A stretch of 64,000 bases of DNA from Pohlia nutans. Its lineage: Eukaryota; Streptophyta; Bryopsida; Bryales; Mniaceae. Where the stretch lies: assembly GCA_022496805.1 (NCBI GenBank), contig CM040086.1:13704501-13768500 (forward strand), in the 5' to 3' direction. Position 1 is the stretch's first letter. Each line of letters opens with the position of its first letter. The translations under genes were made by a program, and so were the position numbers. A model generated the notes under the pieces. It worked only from the letters and a program-made list of their open reading frames with translations, did not search any database and was not told the origin of the DNA. Below, piece by piece: positions 9,795 through 23,284 of the stretch.

Positions 9795-12700
9795 CTAAAT
9801 AGAAATGAGATCAGGTTGTGCCTGCGATGCCGTGGCAAGACCAAAGAATCTCGACTTGGTGTTTTTCAGGAGCTCTTTAGGGCTGCCCTCTTCAACCTGT
9901 CATCACGTAGGAGTTGTATCAGTATTAGTAAATTGGGAAGGAGATACAATTATCTTCAATTATCCAGTACTGTATAAAGTCCCAGAGTGGCGTTTCTCTA
10001 AAGCCGGCCTCTACCTCTGCTTAGTTCCAGAAGAACAAGCTCTGCAACTTCAAAAAAGATAATCGCGAACATCTAAAGAGATACGTACCACTCTTCCTTG
10101 CTCCATAATCATAACCCGATGTAAGTCGATAATAGTAGAGATCCGATGCGCTATGATGATGACAGTCATGTTCGCACACTCTTTCGCCACTGTCTTCTTC
10201 AGCAATGCAGTAGTTTGAGGGTCCACATTTGCAGTGCATTCATCCAAGCACAATATCTGCAGGACATAGGAGAAGTCTATTAACCCCTAAAAGCCCAAGA
10301 AGCCCAAATTGGGCCTCATGTTTTTTATAGCAGTTTTGAATAGGTCCTGTGTAGACTTCCTTTTATTCAAATTTATTTGTTTTTTATCAACACATGCAAT
10401 GTTCTTCATTATTCCAGTGAAATAAAATCTGCTCCTATCTGAATTATGTTTTTCACAATAAGATCAATTGAATTTGTCATTTTGAAACTATGAATCCTTG
10501 GTCCTTTGAGGGTTAATACCTGCTAAGCTACTACGGGGAAACATCATAAGACATGCTCAACAAACGTGCCAGTGATGACTTACGCGGGCAGTTCCCAAGA
10601 GAGAGCGAGCTAGACATAGAAGCTGTCTCTGCCCTTGCGAGAGGCTCTCTCCTCCCTCTCTTACAGTTCCACTCAAACCCCCCGCAGATGTCACCGCTTC
10701 CTTCAGGTGACACATCTCCAAAACTTCCCACAATTTGGAATCGCTTGCACAGTTCATTGGGTCTAAATTATCCCTGCGCATATCATAAGCCATAGAATTT
10801 TATCAAGTGTGACAGTATCTTGTTGAATATCTGCAGAACAGACGATTGCATGCTAGCAAGTTAAAAATACAGTGCTCACTAAGCGGAGTAATAACAAGCA
10901 CATCGCTCTGAAATCATTTCATGCAGCTAGACCTCGACATTGAACTAAAATCTTTGTTCTGGTTTCCTGCATAATTTTGCTGAAGCTTTACATTATGAAA
11001 AGTTAGATATTGAAAAATTTCGACCTTTTAAACACAAGAATCAATCTAGAAAATCGTATGCTTACCGAATACTTCCTCCGAAAAGGAAGGGACTCTGAGG
11101 AACGACTGTGAGCCGGGATCGTAGGCGCTGAAGGGCAACGTGAGATGTATTGACTCCATCAATCACAATACTCCCTTCACTGATTGGTGTCAGACGGAAG
11201 AGGCTATTGAGGATACTTGACTTTCCGGCTCCAGTTCTTCCAGCAATACCAATCTGCCACCCCAAACATAGCGCTCTTTCAGTTGAACCAATTGACAACA
11301 TTTTTTGGGTGATTTCTAACACTGAACCAATTTGAATAACAGTTAAGCCACATCTAGAATCATGCAATACTTCGTTGGTCTATGCAACAACTTCAAGGGA
11401 AACACCTAACGTCCAAAGGATTGTATACGTTTACAACAACAGGCCATCCATCATCATATGGAATTGAGAAGAGAAAGTCCTAGAACTTAGGTAACTCATT
11501 CTCAATAGTTGCAAACTCGAATGAAAGAGGTTGCTTACATGTTCGCATGGTCGAATGGAGAAGGAAACATCATTTAAGGCGGGTGGCAACCACGGATAGA
11601 AAAGCAAGCTAACATGGTTAAATTCCACAGCGCCTTCTGTTGGCCATCCCGGACTCACTTCCTGATGACCTTCGTCAGTTTCTCCCGCCACATCCATGTA
11701 CTGCCATGTTACCAAGAGCTCATTGTTACGAGAGATACACAGGGGTGTGCATCTTGGTTTACTCCTGAATATTCTCATCAAATCATGCTGCACAAAGTTT
11801 GGGTCGCCTATTCTCTTCTGAGTATTTCGAAGAGCAGTATAGAACTGAACAACTAGGACTGTTGCGCAACTGTTTGTCGGATATTTGGATGACATTAACG
11901 AAGTCAAAACCAGAGACAGCTATAGCCCACTAATGTAATCCTCAGGATAGAATCGATGCACACGGTACATGATACCTGTTGCATGCGCTCAACTGACACC
12001 ATCTCCTGCTCAGTTTCAGTGAAAGTTGTCATAATAGAATTGAGAAGACCGATAATAGGTGTGGCATACGCCAAGCCAAGTCCCACCTATGATCCATTCA
12101 GCATGTACACCAATTAGTAAATCTCACTGTGCTCGGTTTCCATTTGAACCAGCTCAAGGTCGACAGACTATGTAATACGTAAAACATTCAGTAATTTCAC
12201 TGATATGACAGATTTAAAATTTTCGAAAAGATGGCTTAGATGCAAATGAAAGAGCCAATATTATCAGGAAAAGAAACTTATTGGTATGTACCAAGCCGGC
12301 TGCTGCAGCTGCAAAATGAGCCTGAGCATAAATGTGGTTGGTAACAGCCATGATGCTTATGAAGGCAATAAGCACTGATGCTAGTATCTGCACATAGTAC
12401 GTGCACAAATTTTGATTCAAGCAGAAGACTAGTTGTTGCTCCAAGATATGAGTACTTACTCCTATTTCACTTGTTGAATGCTACTACAACTTCAAATCAC
12501 AACTGGCGCAAATCGAATGCCTGGAAGTAACAATCACGCTTCTGGAAGCGAATGCACTTGCTCTTCCTATTGCTCTAGTAAAGGATGCCTTCTCTCTGCT
12601 CTCCCAGGTGTTTTGAGATAGAAGGCAGTTAAAAACGAAGAAAAGGGGAACGAGTTTCTAGTCAACCTGAAGACGAAATGCTAGCCACAGGCCCGCAGCC

Positions 12701-15700
12701 AATTCTGTGTATGATGCCTGTTGCCGGTCTGCTACATTCTTCCAATTCTTGGCCGCAAATGCAGCCTGTCAACAGCGTCATATTCGTCAGCATCGGAAAT
12801 TTGAAGAAAGGTAGACCTCAACTCAGAATAGTCAGTCGAGCAAACTAGTGTAAATTTCCACCAAAGAAAAAAATTATTCATTGCTGACCCAAACATGTGG
12901 ACTAGTTGCAAGTATGCACGAAAACGAAAACTCCAACCCTCTCAGACGCTACCTCTGCAGAATTTCCAATCCAGGCTCTAATTTAAACTATCAACGTCAT
13001 GGCCTTTAAATTGAACAGAAATGGAATCATGAGGCCACTCACCTGCGCTCCAAATGCTCGGATCGTTGCACAGCCTTCAAGCATTTCCGTGAAGGAAGTA
13101 TACACTGGAGACCGGAAGATGCTCTGCAGTCTCCGCAGCTCACGAGAGGTTTCGCGATAGTATCTCTGCAACGACGTGATGGGACTCAGAAACGTAAGCC
13201 TATAATGTCCACATTTGCATGCAGGGAGCGCAAATTCATCATTAGTAAAGGAGTACCATAAACGGGAACAGAATACAAATAACGAAGAGGCCCTTCATCT
13301 ACAAGAGTTCTCAAGTCTCGGGTTTTAAGTAGGACCATGCCAAGTTCAGAACACGAGTTACAAGGACACAAAGAGAGTCAAGATAGTGTACTAAGTGTCG
13401 TGAACACTCCAAGACAGATTTTTCCAAAGTTGTCACCTCAATACAAAACACTCCGAGAAAATGCAATGAAGATGGAAAGTATACCTGAAGGTTTAAGAGG
13501 AAATAACTAAGCAGCAGCATCATCACCAAAAGTGCTCTCTGCACCAATACAGCCAAAGTCAATTCATATCTAAAGATGCACTCAAATATGCCCCAGTAAC
13601 AGCTAAACATATTGAAGCTTCCGTCTAGTCACATACACCAATTGCACCGATGATCAATGAAGAGGGAGAGCCTTAGCATGGAAATGCTTTACCTCGATAT
13701 AAAAGAGGACACAGCTGATCCCCATCAGAAGAAAGACCTGAGCAAGAAGACTGTTGGCTATGAACGGCAGGCTGTCATCTACGGAGAACTGGTCCGACGA
13801 AAACCTGCAGAATTGTAAGAATAGATCAATATTCCAATTTAGCCATATCCTGCTCTACGACGCCTAAACTCAAACCTCACCTCTTTTACACCACTGTTAG
13901 ACTCATGTTTCAGGCGTCCAGCCAATTAATCCTTGTAAAAGATCGGCTGGACAGTGATTCACTCCAGAAGCGCTTACATGTAAAATTCCCTTCAAACTCT
14001 CGTCAGTTTGTTACTAGATTTTCTCAAATCATCGAGAGCAATCAACTCACTACCTTCCACACGAGAACTTCGACGTTCAAATTTATGTTAGATGGATTTT
14101 CTGGTAATTTCACCTGTTTAGAATGCGACCACGGGGATTGCGGTCAAAGAAAGTAATGGGAGCTGATATCACTTTCTGCAAGAGGACATCATGCATCTGA
14201 TAAGCTGCACGGAGACCCCCATATGCAAATGAAAATGAGCGAGCAAAAGTGAAGATCGAGTGAAGTCCACCCAACGCCAGCATCACTTTCTGTTCAAGAT
14301 TCCAGAGCACAAATTATTAGTACAATCAGATGAAAGTGGGAAGAAAGGAAACAATACAGACAAATTAGACCACTCATGCGGCACAAGAAAATAGTCTATA
14401 TAGGGTGTGGAATTAGCCACAACAGGGTAGAACAATGTGTCGGTTCTTGATTCATCACTCTAATGACTAGAGGGTGACAACAGCATGTACTACATGAAAT
14501 CTCTGAAAGTCCATGCGTAGACTCTAATTAAAGTTTGAATATACTCTGCTATTGAGTACGTGATTCAAAGACAAGCCTTACAAGATAGAACGATGTTGAA
14601 TGCAGAGCATCATCAACGTGATCGACCCAATAAGTGAGCCATAGATCACCTCCATTTTGTGTCGCTTGCATAAGCGTAGTACTCATTAATATGATGGCTA
14701 TTAACCACCAACCTGTGAAAGCCCCATACGCGCTAAACTCCACCACCCATGACAAAACAACCATATCTTAATACTTGCCGCATAACAAGTCTATCAATTT
14801 CGTTAAAAACGGACTGCGTTTTTTAAATAGTAATACGTAGACTCATGCTTGAAATTTTTCCTTAGACCATGGGTTGTCATTCCGCTTAGATTTTTTCTAT
14901 CAATTCAACACAAAATCAAAACCCATTGCCGAAAAAGCAAATTGTTGCCAGACCCCAAAAACCATTGCTATTGGTGGTTAAGGGCTTTCAAATACATACG
15001 AAATCGGATAAGTCTAAGTCAATCCTTCCATCAGCAAACAGTGGCCACCTACCGGAACACGGATGCCTGCACTTGGCCCACTTCCCGAACTTCCTCCTCA
15101 ACAAGTGCCACTGGTGGCACCACGCATGACACAGAGATCTCTCCCGGTTCCATGGCACAAATTCTGTCAGTCTTTTTATTCATGTGCAAATCCACATTGA
15201 GTGTCGACCCGTTGTCTATGAGCACGTAATTGTCCTTCACATCTTTGTCCAGGTTGATAGGTGTCGGTTCGGCAGAGAACAGGAAAGAGCTTGAAGCGTT
15301 CCGCTCGTTTTGTGTGCCATCGATCATGCTACCTACTATCCACTGCTATGAGTTAAACATGAACTGACAGGTTGATTAATTCAATAATAGGTGTGGTCTA
15401 ATTGGTTACGGTGGAACTTGAGATGAATAAGCACCACAAGAAAGGTAAAAAGATGTTGGTGAGAGTGAGGCGTCAGAAGCCTGGGTACCTTCTTCTTTAG
15501 GTGCGACCTTTTCGAGGGTGTTTATTGAAGAGCTATCAGATTTTGACAGACTTTGAGAAACGGGTAATATTCTCTCGTTTTTTGGCAACTCGTCATCTAA
15601 AAATGACGAAGGCAAACCAGAGGCCTTTCCACAATACGTTATTCGTCCGTTTTCTAGTGCAACCACCAGATCAGCAACCAAAATTGCCTGCAAAAATGTC

Positions 15701-18700
15701 CAGCAACCACCCAATAAGCAGGTGGTAATTGACAATTATAGCCACCACTACGTTTCCTACCTAATTTCCAATACTAAGCATCAGTAAAAATAGTTATTCA
15801 TCGATTCCAGAATTGTACCATGATAGGTGCTAGATGACCAACCTCAGAGTGATAAGTGCACATAATGCATGTCTTCCCGCTCTTTGCTAGACCAGCTATC
15901 GGATTATGTAGAAGCCAATTTCCTACGTGAGCGTCTACAGCGCTCAAGGGGTCATCAAGGATGTAAATGTCACGATCCTGGTAAATAGCCCTGCCACAGA
16001 AATCGAGCGTGATAATCAAGAACTAAGCACACATTTCACGAGCCAAACCACGGAAACCTTTGATGACAGTTTGGATAGTACCGAGCAAGAGCAATCCGAG
16101 CTTTCTGACCACCTGAGAGGTTAGAACCTTGCTCAGTGATTTCAGACATGTCCCCACTCTGCATATTCTGAATATCCTCTTCCAATGCGCAAGCCTTCAC
16201 AACATCATGGTACCTGAGCAAGTTGATGATCATTATAAGGATCTCCTATTCAGACCAGCCTCAACGCAAAATGACATCACACTATCATAAACTGCAAAAC
16301 ATTGCATAGCTAAAAGCCATTTGAGGAGAAACCTAAGGGAAACCAATGTGTGCAAGAATAACGTTCACTTTGATGAATTTTCTAGATGAGTCTCTACACC
16401 AGATTTTCATAGAAGTGAAAATGAAGACAAATGCACATCAAAGTAATTATGTTGGGATAATTATGGAGAAGAATCACACAATCACCTCTCAGCATCATAC
16501 TGAGATCCAAACAGGATGTTGTCACGAACTGTTGATGATTGGATCCATGGCGTCTGCATTACACCCATTTCCCACGTGACAATTAATGTTATCTCTTGCA
16601 TACAGAGAAACTGCAAAAAAAATTCCCATAGCTTATATCTAAATAACATAGTGTAGAGAGTCACAAGACAACACGTAAACAAGATTACTCGCTTCTTTCT
16701 CTCAGATGAAAACAACAGCAACTCAGTCAAAGAAAAGTAGAGCTACACTCGAAACTGCTCCGCACAACATTGGCCACCGTTGATTGTGCAATGATCTGTC
16801 GAGTGAAAAGTCAGCGTAATCAAACAGACTAATATGGAGGACAATCTCCCTGCACAATTAGAACCCAATTCAGAGAAATCGTTTATAGCAAACCTGGGCC
16901 ACGTATGCGGAAGAGCCAGTCATGCGAGCTTGGCCCCTGATACAGCGCATTTCTCCCAATAAAGCTGCCAGTAAAGACGATTTACCAGCTCCTACCTGTG
17001 GGTCGTCAAAATTATCGCTTAAACATCTACTTACTCAAATACTATACATTCATTCGCATAGTTGAGCCCGTGCCAGGATTTTTAAATACAAAAAAAATAA
17101 AAAATCAGATAGCATCCGAGTATATCTGATGCTGAGCAGTCAAATATCGAGGTCATTTCTACTGCCAAATGTCTCAGCTCAACATCTATTAGCCAATTGA
17201 ATATTTCTAGCTAGATTGAGGGAAAGGTTGAAAGGGCTGTATGTCGGGGCACCTTTCCCAGGATGACAACCAAAGAGCCTTCAGGTATAGATAATGAGAC
17301 ATCGTCGAGTGTCACTGATGCATCCCCCTCGTTAGACCATGTAAAAGCAGCATCTTTGACCACAATTGCTTCTCCGTGGACGTTCAAATGTGGCTGCTGA
17401 CCATTATCACTACAAGAAATACTTTTGTTTGCGTTCGGCACATCTGAGGTGGAACTAATGAAATCCTCTTCATCTGTAGCTCCAAACACTCTACTCGTCC
17501 AATCGGAATCAGTATCAGGGCAACACAGATACCGACAAAGACGTCGCAGAGAGACTTGGGCCTGCATTGAGTTGAATTTGAGAATGTCAGAAGACAATAA
17601 TCTCGCAGCTGGCTGTCCTTGGAAACAGATAACAAACATTTATTGGACGTTTAGTTAAATGGTTTGAGCACTCAACCATCAAAAGCTGTCTTCCTCGCTG
17701 GGAACATCACTCAAACAAGCAGCAAAGAGCCAGGTATTACCTCAATGATATTGTTGATGACCCATGGAAAGTTATTGAGTGGACCCGTGAGAATGTCAAA
17801 GAGAGCAAGGCTTGTGAACACCTGTTCGTGTGCAAATGTATTCAGTTCGAGGTCATTATCTCTCACTGCTATATTATATACGGACTGAAAGCCGGAATAA
17901 TCAACAAAGGCTCACGCGAACGTCTGATCGAAGTTAGAATGCAATAGAATAGAAATGACGAGTTAGATGCATGACAACGAGAAAGATATTAAAAAAATAA
18001 ATCCATGCGTAGTATTTCAATGTCCTCATAGTACCGTGGCTGCGTCTAGTGTGTGTCCCGTGATCACAAAAAGACCGAACGTGAAGATGGTAAAGAGCAC
18101 CGGCGTTCCTTCCCAGAAGTAGACGCAAAACGCATCCAGATACTTTTTGATCTGAAGCCATTCCACAAGCCAGGTATTAAGGTCACGGATTACAGAATTC
18201 AAAGGAGAATACAACAGCAAGATTCGCCTCTACTCGAGCCTCTACTGAGCAGAAAACAACAAAAATGTTCGACTTTTGAAGTATCAAAGGTGATAAAGCC
18301 TAAGAACATATCAATAAATCAAATATTTTAGGAGATGTGAAAGGCTTGACATACAGCTAATTGTTTCAGCTCACGAGTTCGTGTCTCCATGATTCGACTA
18401 GAAAAAATGTGCTCCCACGTATACATCTTGATAGTGCGAATGTACGTCAAAAGTTCACCCATCATCTTCACTCTGCACAGATACAAAGGATTATGACAAC
18501 AGTCTATGGATGTAGGTACAACTGCGTATGAATATGTCACAACTGCACCTAAATATTTCCAAACTAACTTTGGGGTAGAAAGTAATACCTTTCATCTTTC
18601 TCCTTCATCATTTTCTCACTTGACGCAGCAATTTTCAAAGCGATGATGCGGTTGACTGACAAGGCAAAATATGCGGGACAACAGATAGCACTAAGATTTA

Positions 18701-21046
18701 GGTGACAACCATTATGCCTCACAGATTGCAACAGAAAGAAATCACAATTAGTCCAATAAAATATCAACCTGCTCTGCATATGAAGTGTATTGGGAGAAAA
18801 TACGCGAGAAGTCAACACCACAGAATTCATGAGTGGAATTGCTGTAGCCATATCTAGTGGCTGTGATGAGTTTATTAGCTGTATTGGATTGTAATGGCTC
18901 TGAAGACAGCGAACTCAAATAATCTCATAATATTAGCATAATAGCAACTCAGTGTCATGGCTTGGCAATCTCTCACCAGGTATAAGGAGGATGGCAACTG
19001 CAAGGCCCGCCAAAAATGCAAATTTAACTTGCATGTAGAGCATTCCTAGGGCCACAATTATCTCCAATGGTGTGCTGATAACAAACATGTTAGAGCAGGA
19101 AAACTACTCAGCCATTTTAATTATTGCTCTTACTAGTATTAATGACTACTAAACCAGGAGACGGAGGAGGAGCACGATTATGTGAAAATCAATGGAACGA
19201 GATACAAAAGAATGAAAACGGTAGGAAAAGTCTACGAGTGCTAAGGTTTGCAGTTGAAAATGGGAGAGGCAGTGAATACCTCCAAAGGTCGTGGGCACTA
19301 GCACAAAGTTGAATCACCCGACTTGCATCAACGGACATGAAAGTCTGAATTTCTCCACTAGAGAAGGAGCTTCGCTGGGATAAGTTCACACACATAGACT
19401 GCTCATCACCCGGCACCCACCCTAATCATTATCCCACAAAATACAATTGCAGAAGTACAGATTCTCGACCTAAACTAAGCTCAATACTCATGAGGATGAC
19501 CGTTAACATTCACACACGACAAGCTGATGAAGTAAGAGATTGCGCACGTTCTACACCTTCAAAAGCAGGACTTCTCACAACAACGATTCAGGAGATAAAA
19601 ATCTCTTGGGTAATATCCAGATCATAAACATTTCTGAGTACATAGAACATTCTCTCATAAGAGAAGCTGACTACTAAAGTGTACTACTGTCATGCGTGTG
19701 TATGTACAAAACCGGTAGTCATTACACGGTATTACCTTGCAGTAAACCATAGTGGTGAGACTTGCTTCGAGCCGCAATCTCAGCTTCGCCATGCGATACT
19801 CGTACTGCGTGCCCAGTACAGTTCTGTTCAGATAAACAGGTCGAAATGTTTGATGATATCTCAAGGGTCAGGTTAGGAGCAATACAACCACCAACCAAAA
19901 TATTACCTTTGCAGATGATTACAATCGTCAAGCGAGTTACAAATTCTGCTCGTCTACAAAAAAATATCAAGTGGATTGGAAATAGAACGTAACTAAACTA
20001 CCTAGAGACCGAAAAGAAAATGGATCATGGGGATTGACCATTCGATTAAGAACTCAATGCTACTATGCATATACCTGACGGCAGACAGCACTCCAAACGT
20101 GATTGCACACGCATAACCCCACTGTGCTCCAACTTCAGGCCCTGTAGTATCACATGAATGTACATCATTGCCTATTACGTACCTGAGAGCAGACCAAAAT
20201 TTGCCACTGACTAAGCAGAAAAGCTGTACCTGCTTGCAGAAACTTCAGAATCTGGTTCAATAGGATGGGACCCGTGAACGCCAGTATGACAATAATGAAC
20301 TGCAAAAGGCATGCACTTATGTGTAAAAATCAGGTCAGCGAGACAATTAAAATGTGCAAATTCAATACATGCTAAAGAAACGAACAGAAGATTGCCTTCT
20401 AATAAGCATCGTGAAAGTCAAGGCACCCTAGTCGGTAGTCACCACAAATAAATTCACTCGACACATTCGAATATCTGAACCACAAGTTTCTACATTGGAA
20501 TAAGAACTGAGAACCTTAAAAAGTCCAAGGAACATGTACATTCGACCGTAGGCATTAAAAACAGCCCATAGGAGTGAGGGTCCACTTCGTTTATCGCGTG
20601 CGCATTCTTGCTCCCAGCACCTCCATAGCCGGCCACAACATAACTGAGGTGCCAGTTCAGGAGGTACAACCAGCAAGTCTGCTTGTTCAAGCTGTCTTTG
20701 AACGCCGGTTTGCAAGAGTGGATTGACCCACGAGAATGTCAAAGAGCTCCACCAGGAACGGCTACGTTTCACCTTCTGCATTAGATCTCTCCCCAGTTAT
20801 GTACGAAGATAGAATCTCATTTGAAGCCAGTGCAAAATTGTACAGAGCGTCGATACTTTAAGCCAAATGAACAGACACCTTCAGAGACACGAACTCATCG
20901 AAGGAGGATCAGCACAATCTCTATTGCGATTGCTCAAAAATGATAGAAATAGGAGAACTGTACGAGTTCATATGCCAGAACCTTACCTCATCCGCCTCAG
21001 ATCGTGACGCATGAAGAAGAGGCAATCGTTCCCTAGACTCGTCCAT
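9795..21046 (-). CDS. ABCC13: ABC transporter, subfamily C, ABCC13/MRP11 type (31 exons)
   Basis: Full ABC exporter of the MRP family, expected in a cell membrane (vacuolar or plasma; substrate unknown). Exons (descending): 21046-20987, 20775-20515, 20299-20230, 20141-20075, 19823-19736, 19398-19280, 19074-18977, 18655-18589, 18472-18355, 18151-18035, 17821-17741, 17561-17253, 16995-16894, 16553-16486, 16213-16082, 15990-15843, 15687-15489, 15332-15053, 14732-14582, 14289-14114, 13804-13693, 13538-13485, 13165-13043, 12765-12667, 12387-12292, 12086-11976, 11700-11539, 11253-11066, 10773-10584, 10256-10089, 9896-9795. All phases close: 4116 nt, 1371 aa. Order: TMD1 (about aa 90-380, with [11 protein letters not shown] and [11 protein letters not shown]), NBD1 (Walker A VGAGKSS, signature LSGGQKAR, Walker [12 protein letters not shown]), TMD2 (aa 795-1100, with [10 protein letters not shown] and [14 protein letters not shown]), NBD2 ([42 protein letters not shown]). 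It resembles plant ABCC13 from memory. NBD1 has Asp for the catalytic Glu, as usual in ABCC. The N-terminus may be incomplete. Confidence 0.93.
10280..10516. mobile_element. TTAA-flanked MITE inside an ABCC13 intron
   Basis: 237 bp between TTAA-CCCCTAAAAGCCC and GGTCCTTTGAGGG-TTAA, wholly inside the intron between exons 29 and 30 (10257-10583). It shares AGCAGTTTTGAATAGGTCC and TTTTCACAATAAGATCAATT with 43413-43620. Exon-intron borders on both sides are untouched, so splicing should be tolerated. Confidence 0.8.
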
Positions 21047-22232
21047 CTTTGCCTCGCGAGAATCAATCAAGTTGGAATCCCTGAGAAGCAAACCAAGCAG
21101 AAAAAGATTTGCGCGTAAATTAAAAATCCAAAGTTCAAAGTAAATTGTAACACGAAACGAGCACGCGAAACTGTGAGTACTCCTAAGAATCGATAATTGA
21201 CAGCCGCAACCGTGTCTGAGTTCACCATGACCTAAAACAATCCAAATGTAGGTTAAATCCCCTGTAATTTTATACCTGTCGGTATCCATCTTCCAAGCTG
21301 GAATTATCAAAACACCTAATGAGAGACAAAAACTGCGTAATTGGCAAAGCCGGTTGTCGTACCTCTAAACATCAGAGGCGTATGAATTAATTTTTTAACT
21401 CGCCATTCTCCGCATGTTTGCGATACGCTGCACTTTTCTGCCAAACGGTGCAAAGCGCCAACTCGGCCGATTCTGCCACACCCGATCGCAAACTACAAAG
21501 ATTGAAGTAAAGCCCTAATTCCAAGTGAAAACGAAAATACATTTTCTGGCAAACTGAAGCCATGAGTAAAGGGAATTCAAGCTACTCTTCAAACAAGCCA
21601 TTGCTAGTGCCGTGTTGTGCTAAGAATTCATTCCTCGGAGTAGACACTCTGTCTGTTTGCAATTTCGAATCATAAGTAAATAATATTCTGTGACAACGAT
21701 CGCAAACTACGGACGTCTCGTACTACCGATTAAGTCTTCCAATTCACTCACCGCAATTGGCTTAGTTCTTCGCTACCGACAGAGAAATTCACCAAAATGT
21801 TCAAAAAATGTCCAGAATTCGTCATTCTCGACTCACTACCGATCGCTCGAACTGAACTAAGAATTCATTCCTCGGAGAAGGCACTCTGTGCTAAGAATTC
21901 ATTCCTCGGAGTAGACACTCTGTCTGTTTGCAATTCCGAACCCTAAGTGAATAATATTCTGTGACAACGATCGTCTCGTACTACTGATCAAGTCTTCAAA
22001 TGCACTCACCGCAATTGGCTTAATTCTTCGTTACCGACAGAGAAAATTCACCAAAATGTTAAAAAAGGTCCAGAATTCGTCATTCTCGATCGCTCGAACT
22101 GAACTAATGCACGATCTGCAATACATGCAAGAATGAAGTAGTGATGAGTAAAATCAATGTAGAAATCGATCCATAACGGCGACGCAATGGCATGCAGGAA
22201 CTGAATGATGCTGAATTAGGTCACAGTCGGTA
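21047..22232. other. ABCC13 upstream region with a tandem duplication
   Basis: Holds the promoter and leader of the minus-strand transporter. A CAG acceptor lies at 21081-21082 and the frame stays open from 21080 into the ATG at 21046, so a further upstream exon is possible. I could not find an upstream coding exon by eye. The segment 21617-22107 is a tandem duplication (separate entry). Confidence 0.5.
21617..22107. repeat. tandem duplication upstream of ABCC13
   Basis: Copy 1 (21617-21860) and copy 2 (21888-22107) start with GTGCTAAGAATTCATTCCTC and end with GCTCGAACTGAACTAA. A partial third repeat of the left end sits between them (about 21858-21887). Copy 2 lacks two short blocks found in copy 1 (near CGCAAACTACGGA and GACTCACTACC). 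Confidence 0.85.
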
Positions 22233-22338
22233 TCTATTATACAATACAGCTCCCTTTGTCTCACTCGACCGTTCCGCGTTGAAATCCGTCGAGGAGACAA
22301 CCCAAGCTCAATGTGCTCAACAGCACGGGTCCCACTAC
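22233..22338 (+). mobile_element. short Helitron-like hairpin element, copy 1
   Basis: 106 bp. Starts A|TCTATTATACAATACAGC. The middle folds as a long stem (TTTGTCTCACTCGAC against GTCGAGGAGACAA). Near the 3' end a small hairpin GTGC-TCAACA-GCAC is followed by GGGTCCCA and CTAC. A 5' TC, a 3' hairpin and a CTRR-like end are Helitron features; here the last base of CTRR is C. Copy 2 follows after 6 bp. Confidence 0.6.
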
Positions 22339-22344
22339 CGGTAG

Positions 22345-22449
22345 TCTACTATACAATACAGCTAGGTTTGTCTCACTAGACCGTTCCACGTTGGAATCCG
22401 TCAAGGAGATATCCAAGCTCAATGTGCTCAACGGCACGGATCCCACTAA
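22345..22449 (+). mobile_element. short Helitron-like hairpin element, copy 2
   Basis: 105 bp, starts TCTACTATACAATACAGC, ends hairpin GTGC-TCAACG-GCAC, then GGATCCCA and CTAA followed by T. The central stem is eroded (ACTAGAC against GTCAAG). It lies head-to-tail behind copy 1. Confidence 0.6.
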
Positions 22450-23284
22450 TTGATCACTCAAAGGCAATGCAGAAGAACATGTCAAGCATTCATCGGCAGA
22501 ATTCAACTCTTGAGTGACCTTTAAAGACGTAGAAACCCATTGTAATGACTTTCAACTACAATACACCGAAAGCACTATATTTTGTGGCCTACGGTATTTA
22601 TGAGAGGCTTTATTAATAATTAATTTTTCAAAACATTGTGGTAAAATTCATCCAAGTTGAATGAAATTTTGTTCAACTTAAATGTAAATTTGTTAAATTA
22701 GATGAGAATCTATTCAACTATATGAATGTATCTGCGCCATTCACGCACCCATAGTATATGGTGATTTTGGTGTATTGATTTATTTATTTTTGTTAGAATG
22801 AATACCAGTAATTTATAGATTGAGTTATCAATTTTAAGAGGATTTTAATGTATTAAAATTCAATCATTTGGATAAAATACAAATAAGTTGTGAAATTGTG
22901 AAGTTTTGAAGTTGTGGAGTTGTGAAGTTTTCAGCGAGTTGCAAAACGGTGAAAGCATGGTATTGTGTACCAAAAAACTTGTTCCATTCTACTGAAGTTA
23001 CGATGTTTCTGGTCAAAGTCCATAAAAGAGTATCTCTTTGGGCTCACTTTTCTTTTAACTCTATTTTCAACTTGTTTTATAGCAACTTTTCAATTTAGTT
23101 GGAAACCGTTTTTTCAATCTTGACCACTTCAACATCATTAAAACATATATAAATAATTATTGAAAATTAATTTTTCAATTTTCTTTGTGAGATTGTTAAA
23201 CATTATGTCTTTTATTTTATTAGCAAAAAAAATTTACAAAAAAAAAAATTAATGTATTTTTCGACCTTGCATTGTTAAAGTTGA

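Noticed and set aside
19907..19953. Exon-like segment with AG and GT borders in ABCC13
   Set aside because: Including it would insert a non-homologous stretch before [10 protein letters not shown]; skipping it keeps phase and matches the family.
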